A DNA stretch of 64,000 nt from contig JBGSKO010000178.1 of NCBI GenBank assembly GCA_041741155.1, positions 1 through 64,000 of the forward strand, written 5' to 3'. Origin of the DNA: M3007 sp041741155. Lineage in GTDB: Bacteria; Bacteroidota; Bacteroidia; Chitinophagales; Saprospiraceae. The translations under genes were made by a program, and so were the position numbers. Below the pieces are notes generated by a model. It made no database searches and had not been told where the DNA came from. It saw only the letters and a list, made by a program, of their open reading frames with translations. Numbering within the stretch: position 1 is the first letter of the stretch; each line of letters starts with the position of its first letter. Below, piece by piece: positions 26,047-35,212 of this stretch.

Positions 26047-26981
26047 ACCATCCAACACACATCTGCACCCTCTTCGAAGGAGATTACCACTACGGTTTGG
26101 GGGCATTGCTCAACTCGCTTTATCAAAGTGGCTTCTCCGGTACTGTCTGGGCGGGCTACCGAGGCAATATACCAGCTTGGGCAGCACCCGATACCGATGG
26201 TATCCACGAGAAAACTTGGTGGCTTCAAGACAAGATTAGACTGGTTTTTGTGCCGCTTGAGACACGCGAACATTTTACTTACATAAAACCAGATTTCATG
26301 TTGCGTCTATGGGAAAAATGCTGCCCGGAGGCACAAAATCTGATCTACTTTGACCCCGACATCGTTGTCAAGGCTCAATGGTCCTTTTTTGAAGATTGGG
26401 TAAAAAACAGCATTGCCCTATGTGAGGATGTCAGCTCTCCTTTGTCGCAGTCCCACCCCCTGCGCAAGGCATGGAAAACTTATTTTCTTGAGCGCGGAAT
26501 AGAAATGAAAAGCCGCGACAACTTCTACGTTAATGGAGGGTTCATTGGGCTTTCAGTCCAGTATATAGAATTTTTAACAGCTTGGAAGCGCATACAAGAC
26601 ATGATACGGTCGGACATTCCTTTTGTCAATCATCTCGGGGTATTGGATCGTTCATTTCTGTTTTACAAAACCGATCAGGATGCATTAAATATTGCAAAAG
26701 ACATTGCACTGTGGAATATGTCCATCGCAGACAAAAATGCTATGGATTTTGCTCCTGGAGGTCATATTATGTCTCATTCAGTAGGCGCGCCTAAGCCGTG
26801 GAATAAAAACTACGTACTCTGTTTGTTTCAAACAGGCAACCGTCCCTCTGCGGCCGAACGCTTGTTCTTCCGCTGTTCACTATGGCCGATTGACCTCTTT
26901 TCAGGCCGAAGATTTCATTTTTATTTGAAAAAAATAAATCTTGGCATTGCCGTAGTTCTTGGGCGGTTTATCGGGAAATAG
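26037..26981 (+). CDS. GT-A type glycosyltransferase-like protein
   Basis: A 314-residue protein overlapping the methyltransferase gene by 10 bp. YFDPDIVVK (about residue 105) is a DxD-type nucleotide-sugar site. NFYVNGGFIGLSVQYIEFL and a distal HSVG match the layout of GT8-like or nucleotide-diphospho-sugar transferase families. The N-terminal THICTLFEGDYHYGLGALLNSLYQSGF also fits a GT-A fold. It is AT-rich like its two neighbours. Donor and acceptor are unknown. Confidence 0.75.
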   Translation: MRLDHPTHICTLFEGDYHYGLGALLNSLYQSGFSGTVWAGYRGNIPAWAAPDTDGIHEKTWWLQDKIRLVFVPLETREHFTYIKPDFMLRLWEKCCPEAQNLIYFDPDIVVKAQWSFFEDWVKNSIALCEDVSSPLSQSHPLRKAWKTYFLERGIEMKSRDNFYVNGGFIGLSVQYIEFLTAWKRIQDMIRSDIPFVNHLGVLDRSFLFYKTDQDALNIAKDIALWNMSIADKNAMDFAPGGHIMSHSVGAPKPWNKNYVLCLFQTGNRPSAAERLFFRCSLWPIDLFSGRRFHFYLKKINLGIAVVLGRFIGK

Positions 26982-27012
26982 CCGCATCATAATTAGCCCC
27001 CTCCTCTTCCAC

Positions 27013-28161
27013 ATGACCATCGCATTCCTCACCAACCACTTTCCGCCCCGGGTAGATGGGGTGGGGGACTATACGGCCTATCTGGCTGCGGCGTTGGTTC
27101 AACGGGGGCTGGATGTGCATGTAATTTGCCGAAAACAGGAAGCAATCGTAGCGCCCAAAGGGGTGACGGTGCATGCTGTGGCAACGGACTGGAGTGAAAA
27201 ATCGAAAATATCCGTGCTGGATACCGTTCGAGAAATACAGCCGGACTGGGTGGCGGTGCAGTACGTTCCCTATAGTTTTCAGCATCTTGGGTTGCCGTTT
27301 TTTTTGCCCGATTTTTTGAGGCAAATCCGCCGGAACGGCACGCGCGTCGGCGTCATGTTTCACGAAGTGCATATCCGCCCGCAAGGCGTAAAAGGCTGGA
27401 TCATTGGGCAGTTGCAACGGCGTATTGCCCGCCGGATGTGTCGGTATGCCGACGTGGTCGCCACCAGTATTGCGTTTTACCGGCAGTTGCTGACGCCGTT
27501 TCATACGGATGTTCGGGTGATTCCGGTAGGAGCGAACATTGAGGTGGAGCCGCTGGCAGAGGCGGAACGGCAACGGCTGCGGCAGCAAATATTTCCGGAC
27601 CAATCCTGTATCGTCAGCACGTTCGGCAGACGGGATATTTCCGGGTTGGTGGCAGCAGCGGGCATGATAGAGGATGTGGGCATTTTAGCAATAGGTAACC
27701 CTACCAATCATTCTGCAACGCTGGAGGCCCCCCCCCTCCCCTCCGGGGGTGGGGTCGGGGGTGGGGTCTATTGCACCGGGCACCTTCCGCCCGTCGAAGT
27801 CGGCGCCTGGCTCCAATCCAGCGACGTATTTGTGTTGCCCGACGTTGTCAGTCTGCATGGCGAGGGTGGTACCTGCTTGAAAAGCGGCTCGCTGGCGGCT
27901 GCTTTTGCGGCAGGACTGCCTGTAATCGGAGTCCGCGGCGACATGACGGGGTTGCCGCTCCGGCACGGGGAAAACATCTGGCTTGTCGAGCGGGGCGATG
28001 CCGAAAGCCTTTTTAAGGCCATACGCATGGTACAATCCGATCCGGTATTGCGCGAACGTTTGCGGACGAACGGCGCAATCCTGTACCGGGAACACCTGGC
28101 TTGGGAGGTGCTTGCGGAGGCGTATGGTAAACTGTTTTTTGAGCACGCGATAACGGCATAA
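27013..28161 (+). CDS. GT4 family glycosyltransferase with a G/C-repeat insert
   Basis: A 382-residue GT-B protein from ATG 27013 (MTIAFLTNHFPPRVDGVGDYT, the usual GT4 N-terminus). The C-terminal donor site is SSDVFVLPDVVSLHGEGGTCLKSGSLAAAFAAGLPVIG. At about residue 240, where the donor-domain beta strands are normally contiguous, an in-frame run encoding PPLPSGGGVGGG is produced by a C-rich/G-rich repeat (27728-27766). Family call is firm. Whether the insert harms the enzyme is unknown, but the frame is intact. Confidence 0.88.
   Translation: MTIAFLTNHFPPRVDGVGDYTAYLAAALVQRGLDVHVICRKQEAIVAPKGVTVHAVATDWSEKSKISVLDTVREIQPDWVAVQYVPYSFQHLGLPFFLPDFLRQIRRNGTRVGVMFHEVHIRPQGVKGWIIGQLQRRIARRMCRYADVVATSIAFYRQLLTPFHTDVRVIPVGANIEVEPLAEAERQRLRQQIFPDQSCIVSTFGRRDISGLVAAAGMIEDVGILAIGNPTNHSATLEAPPLPSGGGVGGGVYCTGHLPPVEVGAWLQSSDVFVLPDVVSLHGEGGTCLKSGSLAAAFAAGLPVIGVRGDMTGLPLRHGENIWLVERGDAESLFKAIRMVQSDPVLRERLRTNGAILYREHLAWEVLAEAYGKLFFEHAITA
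27728..27766. repeat. C-rich/G-rich repeat with a four-tract G-quadruplex motif, inside a gene
   Basis: A C9-T-C4-T-C2 stretch runs into G5-T-G4-TC-G5-T-G4 (27745-27766). The plus strand has four runs of at least four G with loops of 1, 2 and 1 base, a textbook quadruplex pattern. The C and G halves can also form a hairpin. It looks like an intergenic-type palindromic repeat captured in frame in the GT4 gene. Confidence 0.85.
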
Positions 28162-28794
28162 ATGCAAACAGGTAAACAAATAGCAGGACAATCAAACGAT
28201 GCGATCTACGCGATGGCGCTGCGGGCATTGGCTGCGATACCGCAGCTTTCCGGTGTGGCCGTGGATGTCGGCGCCGGCGCCGGGTATTTTACGCAGATAC
28301 TGGCTCAACAATTTGAGCGCGTGCATGCACTCGATAGCTATGAGCCTTCGAATGTACCCGGCAACGTTGCCTTTAAGCAAACCGACCTGAACAGAAACTG
28401 GCCTTTGGGGGATCGCACTGCCGACCTGTTGGTGGCGCTCGAAGTGATTGAACACTTGGAAAATCCGCGCCATTTTTTTCGGGAAACCACCCGCGTGCTG
28501 CGGCCCGGCGGCTACGGGTTTGTTTCCACACCGAATAACCATTCCCTGGCCAGTCTGCTAACGTTTATTACCAAAGGCCAGCACCGCGCGTTTCAGGCGC
28601 CGTCGTATCCGGCGCACATTACACCCATTTTAAAAGTTGACCTGGAGCGGATACTTCTGGAAAATGGGCTGCTTGCCTGCGGATTTTTCTATACAAACCG
28701 GGATACGCTGCCGCTGCTGCATACCGAAATACGGATCGGTGGCCCCTTGTTTTCCTTCAACTTTGGGGTTTTGTTTCAAAAACCTGCTCTCTAA
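28162..28794 (+). CDS. Class I SAM-dependent methyltransferase
   Basis: A 210-residue methyltransferase that begins directly after the previous stop codon. Motif I is VAVDVGAGAGYFTQIL and the post-motif LVALEVIEHLENPRHFF. Also present are LRPGGYGFVSTPN and a late NGLLACGFFYTN. It is typical of the small methyltransferases in polysaccharide clusters that methylate sugars or chain ends; the substrate cannot be read. Confidence 0.85.
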   Translation: MQTGKQIAGQSNDAIYAMALRALAAIPQLSGVAVDVGAGAGYFTQILAQQFERVHALDSYEPSNVPGNVAFKQTDLNRNWPLGDRTADLLVALEVIEHLENPRHFFRETTRVLRPGGYGFVSTPNNHSLASLLTFITKGQHRAFQAPSYPAHITPILKVDLERILLENGLLACGFFYTNRDTLPLLHTEIRIGGPLFSFNFGVLFQKPAL

Positions 28795-29795
28795 TGAACA
28801 TCGCGCTGTACTCCCCCAATTTTCACCCGCTTACCGGCGGCCTGGAAAATGTGGCGCTCGATCTGGCCACAGAATTTGCCCGTGCCGGACATACGGTCAC
28901 AGTCATCACCTTGACCTCGGCCGATGCGCCCGATTTGTTTCCGTTCCGGGTGTTGCGCCGTCCAAATATTTTCAAACAAATAGCGGCCATGCGTCGGGCA
29001 GACGTGGTATTGATGCTGAATGTCAGCCTGAAAGGCGTTTTGCCATGGCTGTTGTCGGGGCGCCCGCTGGTAGTTTCGCACCAGACACCGAATACCACCG
29101 ACCGGCGCGGACGACTGAAAACCTGGGTAGCCAACCGTTTGGCCGCCCGGAATATCGGGTGCAGCGCGTACATGAGCGGGCAATTTGCCGACGCCGTGAC
29201 GGTGCCGAACCCGTACGACAACACGGTGTTTCGCCTGACGGAGCCGTGGGTTTTTCGCAAGCGCGACCTCGTTTTTGTGGGCCGTCTGGTATCCGACAAA
29301 GGCGCCGACTTGCTGCTGCAAGCGTTGGCGATGTTGCGTGCAAACGGACCGCAACCCAGTCTGACCATCATCGGTGGCGGTCCGGAGGAGGAGGCGCTGC
29401 GCCAACAAACGCACGAACTCGGGCTGGACGATCAGGTCGTGTTTGCCGGCGTAAAAAAAGGGGCGGAACTCGCGGCGCTGCTGAATGCACATCGGGCACT
29501 GGTGGTCCCTTCGGTATGGGATGAACCGTTCGGCATTGTGGCGCTGGAGGGTTTGGCTTGTGGCTGCATTGTTGTCGGGTCGGCGGGAGGAGGTTTGCCG
29601 GAGGCGCTTGGCGATCTGGGACTGACGTTCCCCAACGGCGATGTGCGGGCGCTTGCCGCACGGTTGTTGCGGGTTTGGGAACATCCGTTGCAATACCTGC
29701 CCGAGACGAAAAAACTGGCCGAACACCTGTGGAAACACGAGCGGGAGGCGGTGGCGGAGGCTTATTTGAAGGTGTTATCTTTTGAAAAATTGTGA
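28794..29795 (+). CDS. GT4 family glycosyltransferase
   Basis: A 333-residue GT-B enzyme whose ATG shares one base with the previous stop. The N-terminal YSPNFHPLTGGLENVALDLA binds the acceptor side. The donor domain has VFVGRLVSDKGADLLLQAL and the GT4 signature VPSVWDEPFGIVALEGLACGC, whose Glu contacts the donor phosphate-sugar. It retains the donor anomeric configuration by family rule. Confidence 0.92.
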   Translation: MNIALYSPNFHPLTGGLENVALDLATEFARAGHTVTVITLTSADAPDLFPFRVLRRPNIFKQIAAMRRADVVLMLNVSLKGVLPWLLSGRPLVVSHQTPNTTDRRGRLKTWVANRLAARNIGCSAYMSGQFADAVTVPNPYDNTVFRLTEPWVFRKRDLVFVGRLVSDKGADLLLQALAMLRANGPQPSLTIIGGGPEEEALRQQTHELGLDDQVVFAGVKKGAELAALLNAHRALVVPSVWDEPFGIVALEGLACGCIVVGSAGGGLPEALGDLGLTFPNGDVRALAARLLRVWEHPLQYLPETKKLAEHLWKHEREAVAEAYLKVLSFEKL

Positions 29796-31039
29796 TCTTG
29801 GATGAAGCGATAGATAACACCGCTCGCCGGCAACGGCAAAACACACGCCTCCTGGCTTTCGTGTTGCTCTACACGCTATTGGCGGGAGCCGTTCGGAAGT
29901 GGGTCATACTCAGCGGCCCGATCAGCAATGTGCTGTTGTTGGGGCATATTCTGCTGCCCTGGCTGTTTTATTTGCTGGCGCCCGGGAGCAAGCAACGCTA
30001 CACGCCGGTACTGCTGCTGTTTGGCGCGATGCTCCTGCTCATGGCTTTCAATCCGCTGAACCAGTCTGTCTATCACGGCGCGTTTGGGTTGTTGCTGCAC
30101 CTGGGGTTTTGGCTTTTTGCTTTCCACTATTTGGAAAACCGGCGCCTGTACGTCTGGGAGAACCTGTTCGGCCTGTTGCTCGTCCTGTTTTTTGTCGAGA
30201 TCATACTGGGCATTTTCCAGTATAGCCTTCCCCGAACCCACTTTATCAACCGATATGCTGCCGAAACCGCCACAAGCATCGCCTACGTGGGAGAGCGGGC
30301 GCGGGTGACCGGTACGTTCAGTTATGTGGCGGGCTTCACGTCCTGGCTGTTTTTTGCCAATATCTGGATATGGAGCTTGGCTTTGCAGGGGCGTTCGATT
30401 CGGCTGGTTGCCTTTTTGACGGCACTGGCTGTATTTGCCAGTCTCCTATCGGGTGCGCGCATGGCGTTGGCCTTGACCCTGCTGTTCGCCGTGTTGATGT
30501 TTTGGGGCGTCCTGAAACGCCTTTCCTTTCCCAAAGTCTTCGCGGTGCTGCTGATCAGCGTGCTGGCGGGAGCGGGCGCTTATCAGCGGAGCGCTTTTGT
30601 GCAGGAGGCGTGGAGCAATTTTTATTCCCGCATCGAAGACGGTATCCGGGATGAAGAATTTGGCCGGCGCACCTACGGCGTTATCACTGAAATTATTGAC
30701 TACCGCGGCGACTATCCGGTACTGGGCACCGGCCTGGGAGCCACTTACCAGGGTGCGCGTATTATCTGGGGGGAATCGTATTTCATCAAGCGGTATGGCG
30801 GTTTTGAAGAAGAGCCGGAGCGTATCGTATTGGAGGGCGGGTATCTGCTGTTTGTGCTGCGCACGGCGCTGTTGATTTATTTTTTAAAACAACTTCGAAT
30901 CCCGGTCTTGCACAAAGTTCTCTTTGGAATAATCATTCTTCTGTTTACCCACAGCATTTTCAATGTGTACAATCTGGTGTTTATTCCCTTCGCATTGAGT
31001 TTGCTTGAAACAGCTCAATTAAAACCCATCGAATCGTGA
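29792..31039 (+). CDS. Wzy/WaaL-type O-antigen polymerase or ligase
   Basis: A 415-residue protein with about ten membrane helices. The largest periplasmic loop lies between about residues 270 and 350 and contains GTGLGATYQG and FEEEPERIVLEGGYLL, the position and kind of loop found in the Wzy_C/O-antigen ligase family. The start is GTG 29792, which overlaps the previous stop (GTGA), like the next gene. Given Wzx and Wzc in the same locus, a Wzy polymerase is the best guess. Confidence 0.85.
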   Translation: MILDEAIDNTARRQRQNTRLLAFVLLYTLLAGAVRKWVILSGPISNVLLLGHILLPWLFYLLAPGSKQRYTPVLLLFGAMLLLMAFNPLNQSVYHGAFGLLLHLGFWLFAFHYLENRRLYVWENLFGLLLVLFFVEIILGIFQYSLPRTHFINRYAAETATSIAYVGERARVTGTFSYVAGFTSWLFFANIWIWSLALQGRSIRLVAFLTALAVFASLLSGARMALALTLLFAVLMFWGVLKRLSFPKVFAVLLISVLAGAGAYQRSAFVQEAWSNFYSRIEDGIRDEEFGRRTYGVITEIIDYRGDYPVLGTGLGATYQGARIIWGESYFIKRYGGFEEEPERIVLEGGYLLFVLRTALLIYFLKQLRIPVLHKVLFGIIILLFTHSIFNVYNLVFIPFALSLLETAQLKPIES

Positions 31040-32202
31040 GAATTCTCGTTAGCAACTTTGGTCGGCAGTACTGCAACGAGTTGTTGGTGGCCTTGCAGCG
31101 AAAAAACCTGCTTGGTGTGTTTTGCACGGCGCTGGCAGCAAACCGGTACCATTGGGAAACCTTCCCGAAACTATTCCGGCAACAGTTGCGCAAACGGGTA
31201 TTCTCAGGGGTTCCGCCGGAAAAAATCAAACACTTCCCGTTGCTTTTTTTGCTGGAACGGGTGTTCCGAGACCGCTTGCCCTGGACGAGTCGTGTACTGG
31301 GCGACCTATTCGACCGGCGAGTGGCTGCTCGTGTTCGATCCGGTGCTTACGATGCGGTGATTACTTACGAAAACACCAACCGCTTCACGATGCGCGCCGC
31401 CCGGGAGGCGGGCAAAACGACTATCCTCGACCTCGCCCAAATTCACCAGGAGGATATTTTGGCGTATGCCCTTTGGTTCATGTCGCCCGAACAACTCAGG
31501 CAAGAGGTGGAGATCGTCAATCCGAGAAAAGCGGCGGCATTGCGAGACACCGACTATGTGCTGGTGCTGTCTTCGTTTGCTGCCGAATCCATGCTTCGGC
31601 ATGGCTGGCCGGCGAATCGCCTGTTCACGGTGCATTTGGGCGTGGATTTGCAGCGGTTTTTTATCAAACAGCAATACCACAGCGAAGGACCTCTGCGCCT
31701 GCTTTTTGTGGGTACCATGACCAAGCGGAAAGGACTGGAGGTACTGTTGCAGGCTATGGAATATTTACCCAAAGATGCCGTCGAGCTCACCCTCGTTGGT
31801 CCGATGGCCGATGCCCGCGATCTCCTGGCCCGGCACGCCGAAAAATTCCGTTATCGGCCTTTCCTGCACCACGAAGCGCTGGTAGAGTACTATCAGGAGG
31901 CAGATGTATTTGTGTTTCCTTCGCTGCTCGACTCCTGGGCGCAGACGGTAGTAGAGGCCATGGCATGCGGTACGCCGGCTATTGTTACCGAGAACACCGG
32001 TGCCAAAGATGCTGTCCGGCAGGGTGGGGGATGGGTGATCCCGGCCAATGATGCCCTTGCCCTTGCCGACCAAATTCAGTATTGTCTGAACCATCGCACC
32101 GAAATTGAAAGCTGCGGAAAACAAGCGCATTCTATTGCAAAACAATATACCTGGGATAACTATCATAACAAATTGATAGAAATAATAGAAAAAATTAAAT
32201 GA
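31036..32202 (+). CDS. GT4 family glycosyltransferase
   Basis: A 388-residue GT-B protein starting at GTG 31036, overlapping the polymerase stop by 4 bp. Donor-domain motifs are LLFVGTMTKRKGLEVLLQAM and FVFPSLLDSWAQTVVEAMAC (ExxxC replaces the usual ExFG spacing slightly). The N-terminal half resembles transferases that read an acceptor on lipid carrier (NRFTMRAAREAGKTTILDLA). Confidence 0.88.
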   Translation: MRILVSNFGRQYCNELLVALQRKNLLGVFCTALAANRYHWETFPKLFRQQLRKRVFSGVPPEKIKHFPLLFLLERVFRDRLPWTSRVLGDLFDRRVAARVRSGAYDAVITYENTNRFTMRAAREAGKTTILDLAQIHQEDILAYALWFMSPEQLRQEVEIVNPRKAAALRDTDYVLVLSSFAAESMLRHGWPANRLFTVHLGVDLQRFFIKQQYHSEGPLRLLFVGTMTKRKGLEVLLQAMEYLPKDAVELTLVGPMADARDLLARHAEKFRYRPFLHHEALVEYYQEADVFVFPSLLDSWAQTVVEAMACGTPAIVTENTGAKDAVRQGGGWVIPANDALALADQIQYCLNHRTEIESCGKQAHSIAKQYTWDNYHNKLIEIIEKIK

Positions 32203-33329
32203 CGATCCTGCACATCACACCTTCCTACAAACCTGCCTATCATTATGGCGGGCCGATCATCACGGTCAGCCGTTTGGCGGAGGAGCAGGCAAAGGCCGGT
32301 GCAGCGGTGTGGGTATATACTACAACGGCCAACGGGGTGCAGGAGTTGGAAGTTCCGACCGATGTGACACAAGTTATGGACGGAGTGCAGGTCCGTTTTT
32401 TCAAGCGGTGGACGGGCGATCACGGGCACTTCAGTCCGGCGCTTCTTTGGGCGGTTTGGCGGAGTGCCCGACGGTTTCAGGTCGTTCACATTCATTCCTG
32501 GTGGAACTGGGTGGCCTTTGGGGCCGTATTGGCATGCCGCCTCCGGGGAGTACTGGTTATTGTGAGTCCACACGGGATGCTAAGTCCATACACCGTGCGG
32601 AGTTTTATGCGTCGTTTTTTCCAGAAGCACATTGGGCGCCGGCTGTTGGGCGGCAGCATTATGCACGCCACCTCGAAACAAGAATCCCGGGAGCTGCAAG
32701 TGCTGCAATCCGGGCCGGCGCCGGTGGTTATTCCGAATATCGTGTATTTGCCGGAGTACCATCCGGTGGAAAACCCCGCCGTCGGGACGCCGATACGCCT
32801 GTTGTTTTTATCCCGTATTGATCCCAAAAAAGGTGTGGATGTCTTGTTTCGGTCATTGGCGATGTTGAAAGCCTGGGATTGGCAGCTTCGTATCGGCGGC
32901 GCTATTGGCTCGGTTTACCAGCAAAAGATGGAAACACTGGCGGAAAACCTTGGGCTTGCTGATCGGATTCATTGGCTCGGCTGGATGCAGGATGCGGCCA
33001 AATGGAATTTGCTGGCTCAGTCCGACCTGTTCATCCTGCCCTCGCACAATGAAAACTTTGCTATTGTGGTGCTGGAAGCGCTCGCTGCAGGTACGCCGGT
33101 GGTGGTCGGCAATCAGGTTGGTTTGCACGAATATGTAGCTGAAAATGACCTCGGTTGGCGGACCGATCCCAACCCGGAAGCGCTTCGACAAACGCTGGAG
33201 CAAGCCTTCGCCGACACCGAAAAAAGGCAGCGCATTCGCCGAACGGCGCCCGACAACGTTCGCGCAGATTTTGAACCTGCGAAGGTGGCGCAGATGTATT
33301 TGCAGATGTACCGTCAATTCCTATGGTGA
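32199..33329 (+). CDS. GT4 family glycosyltransferase
   Basis: A 376-residue GT-B enzyme overlapping the previous gene by 4 bp (ATGA). Motifs: HITPSYKPAYHYGGPIITVS at the N-terminus, LLFLSRIDPKKGVDVLFRSL and FILPSHNENFAIVVLEALAAG with the conserved Glu in the donor site. This pattern is frequent in Bacteroidota capsule loci. Confidence 0.92.
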   Translation: MTILHITPSYKPAYHYGGPIITVSRLAEEQAKAGAAVWVYTTTANGVQELEVPTDVTQVMDGVQVRFFKRWTGDHGHFSPALLWAVWRSARRFQVVHIHSWWNWVAFGAVLACRLRGVLVIVSPHGMLSPYTVRSFMRRFFQKHIGRRLLGGSIMHATSKQESRELQVLQSGPAPVVIPNIVYLPEYHPVENPAVGTPIRLLFLSRIDPKKGVDVLFRSLAMLKAWDWQLRIGGAIGSVYQQKMETLAENLGLADRIHWLGWMQDAAKWNLLAQSDLFILPSHNENFAIVVLEALAAGTPVVVGNQVGLHEYVAENDLGWRTDPNPEALRQTLEQAFADTEKRQRIRRTAPDNVRADFEPAKVAQMYLQMYRQFLW

Positions 33330-34330
33330 AAATAGTGTTTCGCCGCCCACAGCCGGGCGGGTTCTACAGCATAGAGCGCTCGTTTGACGCGATATGGCCC
33401 GAGTTGGTTCGGCAAGGCGGGCGGCTGGAGCGCATCACAGCGGTTTGCGCGAGCAAGGGTTTGTGGCCCCGTTTGCGCATTCTGGCCCAAATGGCGGCCA
33501 TGCGGGCAGATGTTTTTCACCTTACGGGCGACATCCACTTTGCGGCCCTGGCCCTGCCGGGGAAAAAGACGATCCTGACGGTACACGATTGCGGATTTAT
33601 GCGCCATCCGAATCCGCTGGTCCGTCGGGTACTATGGTTGTTTTGGCTGAAATGGCCCGTGCGGCACTGTCGCTTCATCACGGCTGTTTCGGCAGCTACC
33701 AAAGCGGAAATCGTGCGGCACACCGGCTGCAACCCGGATAAAATTACGGTGATACCGAGTGCTATTCCAGCGCACTTCCGGCCACTGCCAAAGATTTTTC
33801 ACCTCGAAAAACCGCGAATTCTGCACATCGGCTCGGCGCCCAATAAAAACCTGCACCGGCATATCGAAGCCTTGCGCGGCCTGCCCTGCGTGCTGCATAT
33901 CGTAGCCAGGTTGGGCGAGACTGAAAAACGCCTGCTTGACCAGTGCGGCGTGGAATATGAATGTACACCCGACCTTGACGACTCGGGTATTGTGCAGGCG
34001 TATGCGCGGTGCGATATACTGCTTTTTGCCTCCACCCTGGAGGGATTTGGTATGCCCATCCTGGAAGCGCAATCGGTGGGCCGGCCGGTGGTGACGTCCA
34101 ACTGCTCCAGTATGCCGGAGGTGGCCGGCGACGGCGCCTGCTTCGTCAACCCGCTCGATGTGGTGTCCATTCGGGAAGGCGTGCTGCGGGTAATCCAGGA
34201 CGCCGAATTTCGGGAAACGTTGGTACAACGCGGCTATGAAAATACCCAACGTTTCCAAACCCGGGCGGTGGCGGCAGCTTACATACGCCTCTACGACCTA
34301 AACCCTATAAATCCTCATAAACCCTCATAA
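33323..34330 (+). CDS. GT4 family glycosyltransferase
   Basis: A 335-residue GT-B protein overlapping the preceding gene by 7 bp. The donor domain has RILHIGSAPNKNLHRHIEAL and the signature LFASTLEGFGMPILEAQSVGRPV. The N-terminal VHDCGFMRHPNPLVRRVLW fits mannosyltransferase-like members. Its last codons (NPINPHKPS) are written by a repeated CCTCATAAA-type word that continues to the next gene's start, another case of a spacer repeat entering a C-terminus. Confidence 0.9.
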   Translation: MVKIVFRRPQPGGFYSIERSFDAIWPELVRQGGRLERITAVCASKGLWPRLRILAQMAAMRADVFHLTGDIHFAALALPGKKTILTVHDCGFMRHPNPLVRRVLWLFWLKWPVRHCRFITAVSAATKAEIVRHTGCNPDKITVIPSAIPAHFRPLPKIFHLEKPRILHIGSAPNKNLHRHIEALRGLPCVLHIVARLGETEKRLLDQCGVEYECTPDLDDSGIVQAYARCDILLFASTLEGFGMPILEAQSVGRPVVTSNCSSMPEVAGDGACFVNPLDVVSIREGVLRVIQDAEFRETLVQRGYENTQRFQTRAVAAAYIRLYDLNPINPHKPS

Positions 34331-34345
34331 ACCATAAAATCAACC

Positions 34346-35197
34346 ATGCAATCCCTTCCCATCAGTGTCATCGTGCTGACCTATAACGAGGAGCGCAACC
34401 TTGCCGACTGCCTCCGCTCCGTGCAGGGCTGGGCAGGCGAAATATTTGTGGTGGACTCTGGATCTACGGATAACACGGCCCAAATAGCTGAAAGTTTTGG
34501 CGCAATGGTGGTAGAACATCCGTTTGAAAACTACAGCCGACAGCGCAATTGGGCCCTGAAAAACTTACCCCTTCGCAATGATTGGGTACTCCACCTCGAT
34601 GCCGATCACCGCGTGACCGATGCACTAAAAAAAAACCTGTTCGATGTTTTTTCAAAACCCGTTCCGGACGACGTACACGGTTTTATGGTGAGCCGTCGCA
34701 CGATTTTTATGGGGAAATGGATTCGTTTTGGCGGGCATTATCCGGTGTACCACGCCGTGCTTTTTCGGAAAAACAACGGCTATTGCGAGGAGAAACGCTA
34801 CGACCAGCATTTCAAGGTGGAAGGAAAGGTCCAAAAGCTTCGGGGAGACATCGTGGATATCATTACAGATTCGCTGAGCCGCTTCACCGAACGCCACAAC
34901 CGGTGGTCAACCCTGGAAGCAGAGGAGGTGGTGCATGGTGGCGCACTGGACCCGGACAAACTATTACAGCCCAACCCGCTCGGAAACCCGATGCAGCAGC
35001 GACGATTTCTGAAGTCGTTGTACGAGCGGATGCCGTTATTTGTGCGCCCAATGCTTTATTTTCTGGTTCGATATTTCCTGCGGCTGGGTTTTCTGGATGG
35101 TCGCCGAGGGTTGATTTTTCACTTCCTCCAGGGGTTCTGGTTCCGATTTCTCGTAGATGCCAAGGTGTTTGAGCAAAAGCACCGTACTGCAAACTGA
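34346..35197 (+). CDS. GT2 family glycosyltransferase (KdtX/WaaE type)
   Basis: A 283-residue GT-A enzyme: ISVIVLTYNEERNLADCLRS, VVDSGSTDNTAQIAESFGA and HLDADHRV (DxD-type site). It continues with the family-typical FENYSRQRNWALKNLP and a C-terminal helical, partly membrane-associated tail (YFLVRYFLRLGFLDGRRGL). It probably adds one sugar of the repeat unit or a lipid-A-core-like acceptor; which is not known. Confidence 0.9.
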   Translation: MQSLPISVIVLTYNEERNLADCLRSVQGWAGEIFVVDSGSTDNTAQIAESFGAMVVEHPFENYSRQRNWALKNLPLRNDWVLHLDADHRVTDALKKNLFDVFSKPVPDDVHGFMVSRRTIFMGKWIRFGGHYPVYHAVLFRKNNGYCEEKRYDQHFKVEGKVQKLRGDIVDIITDSLSRFTERHNRWSTLEAEEVVHGGALDPDKLLQPNPLGNPMQQRRFLKSLYERMPLFVRPMLYFLVRYFLRLGFLDGRRGLIFHFLQGFWFRFLVDAKVFEQKHRTAN

Positions 35198-35212
35198 TTT
35201 GATTTTACGATT

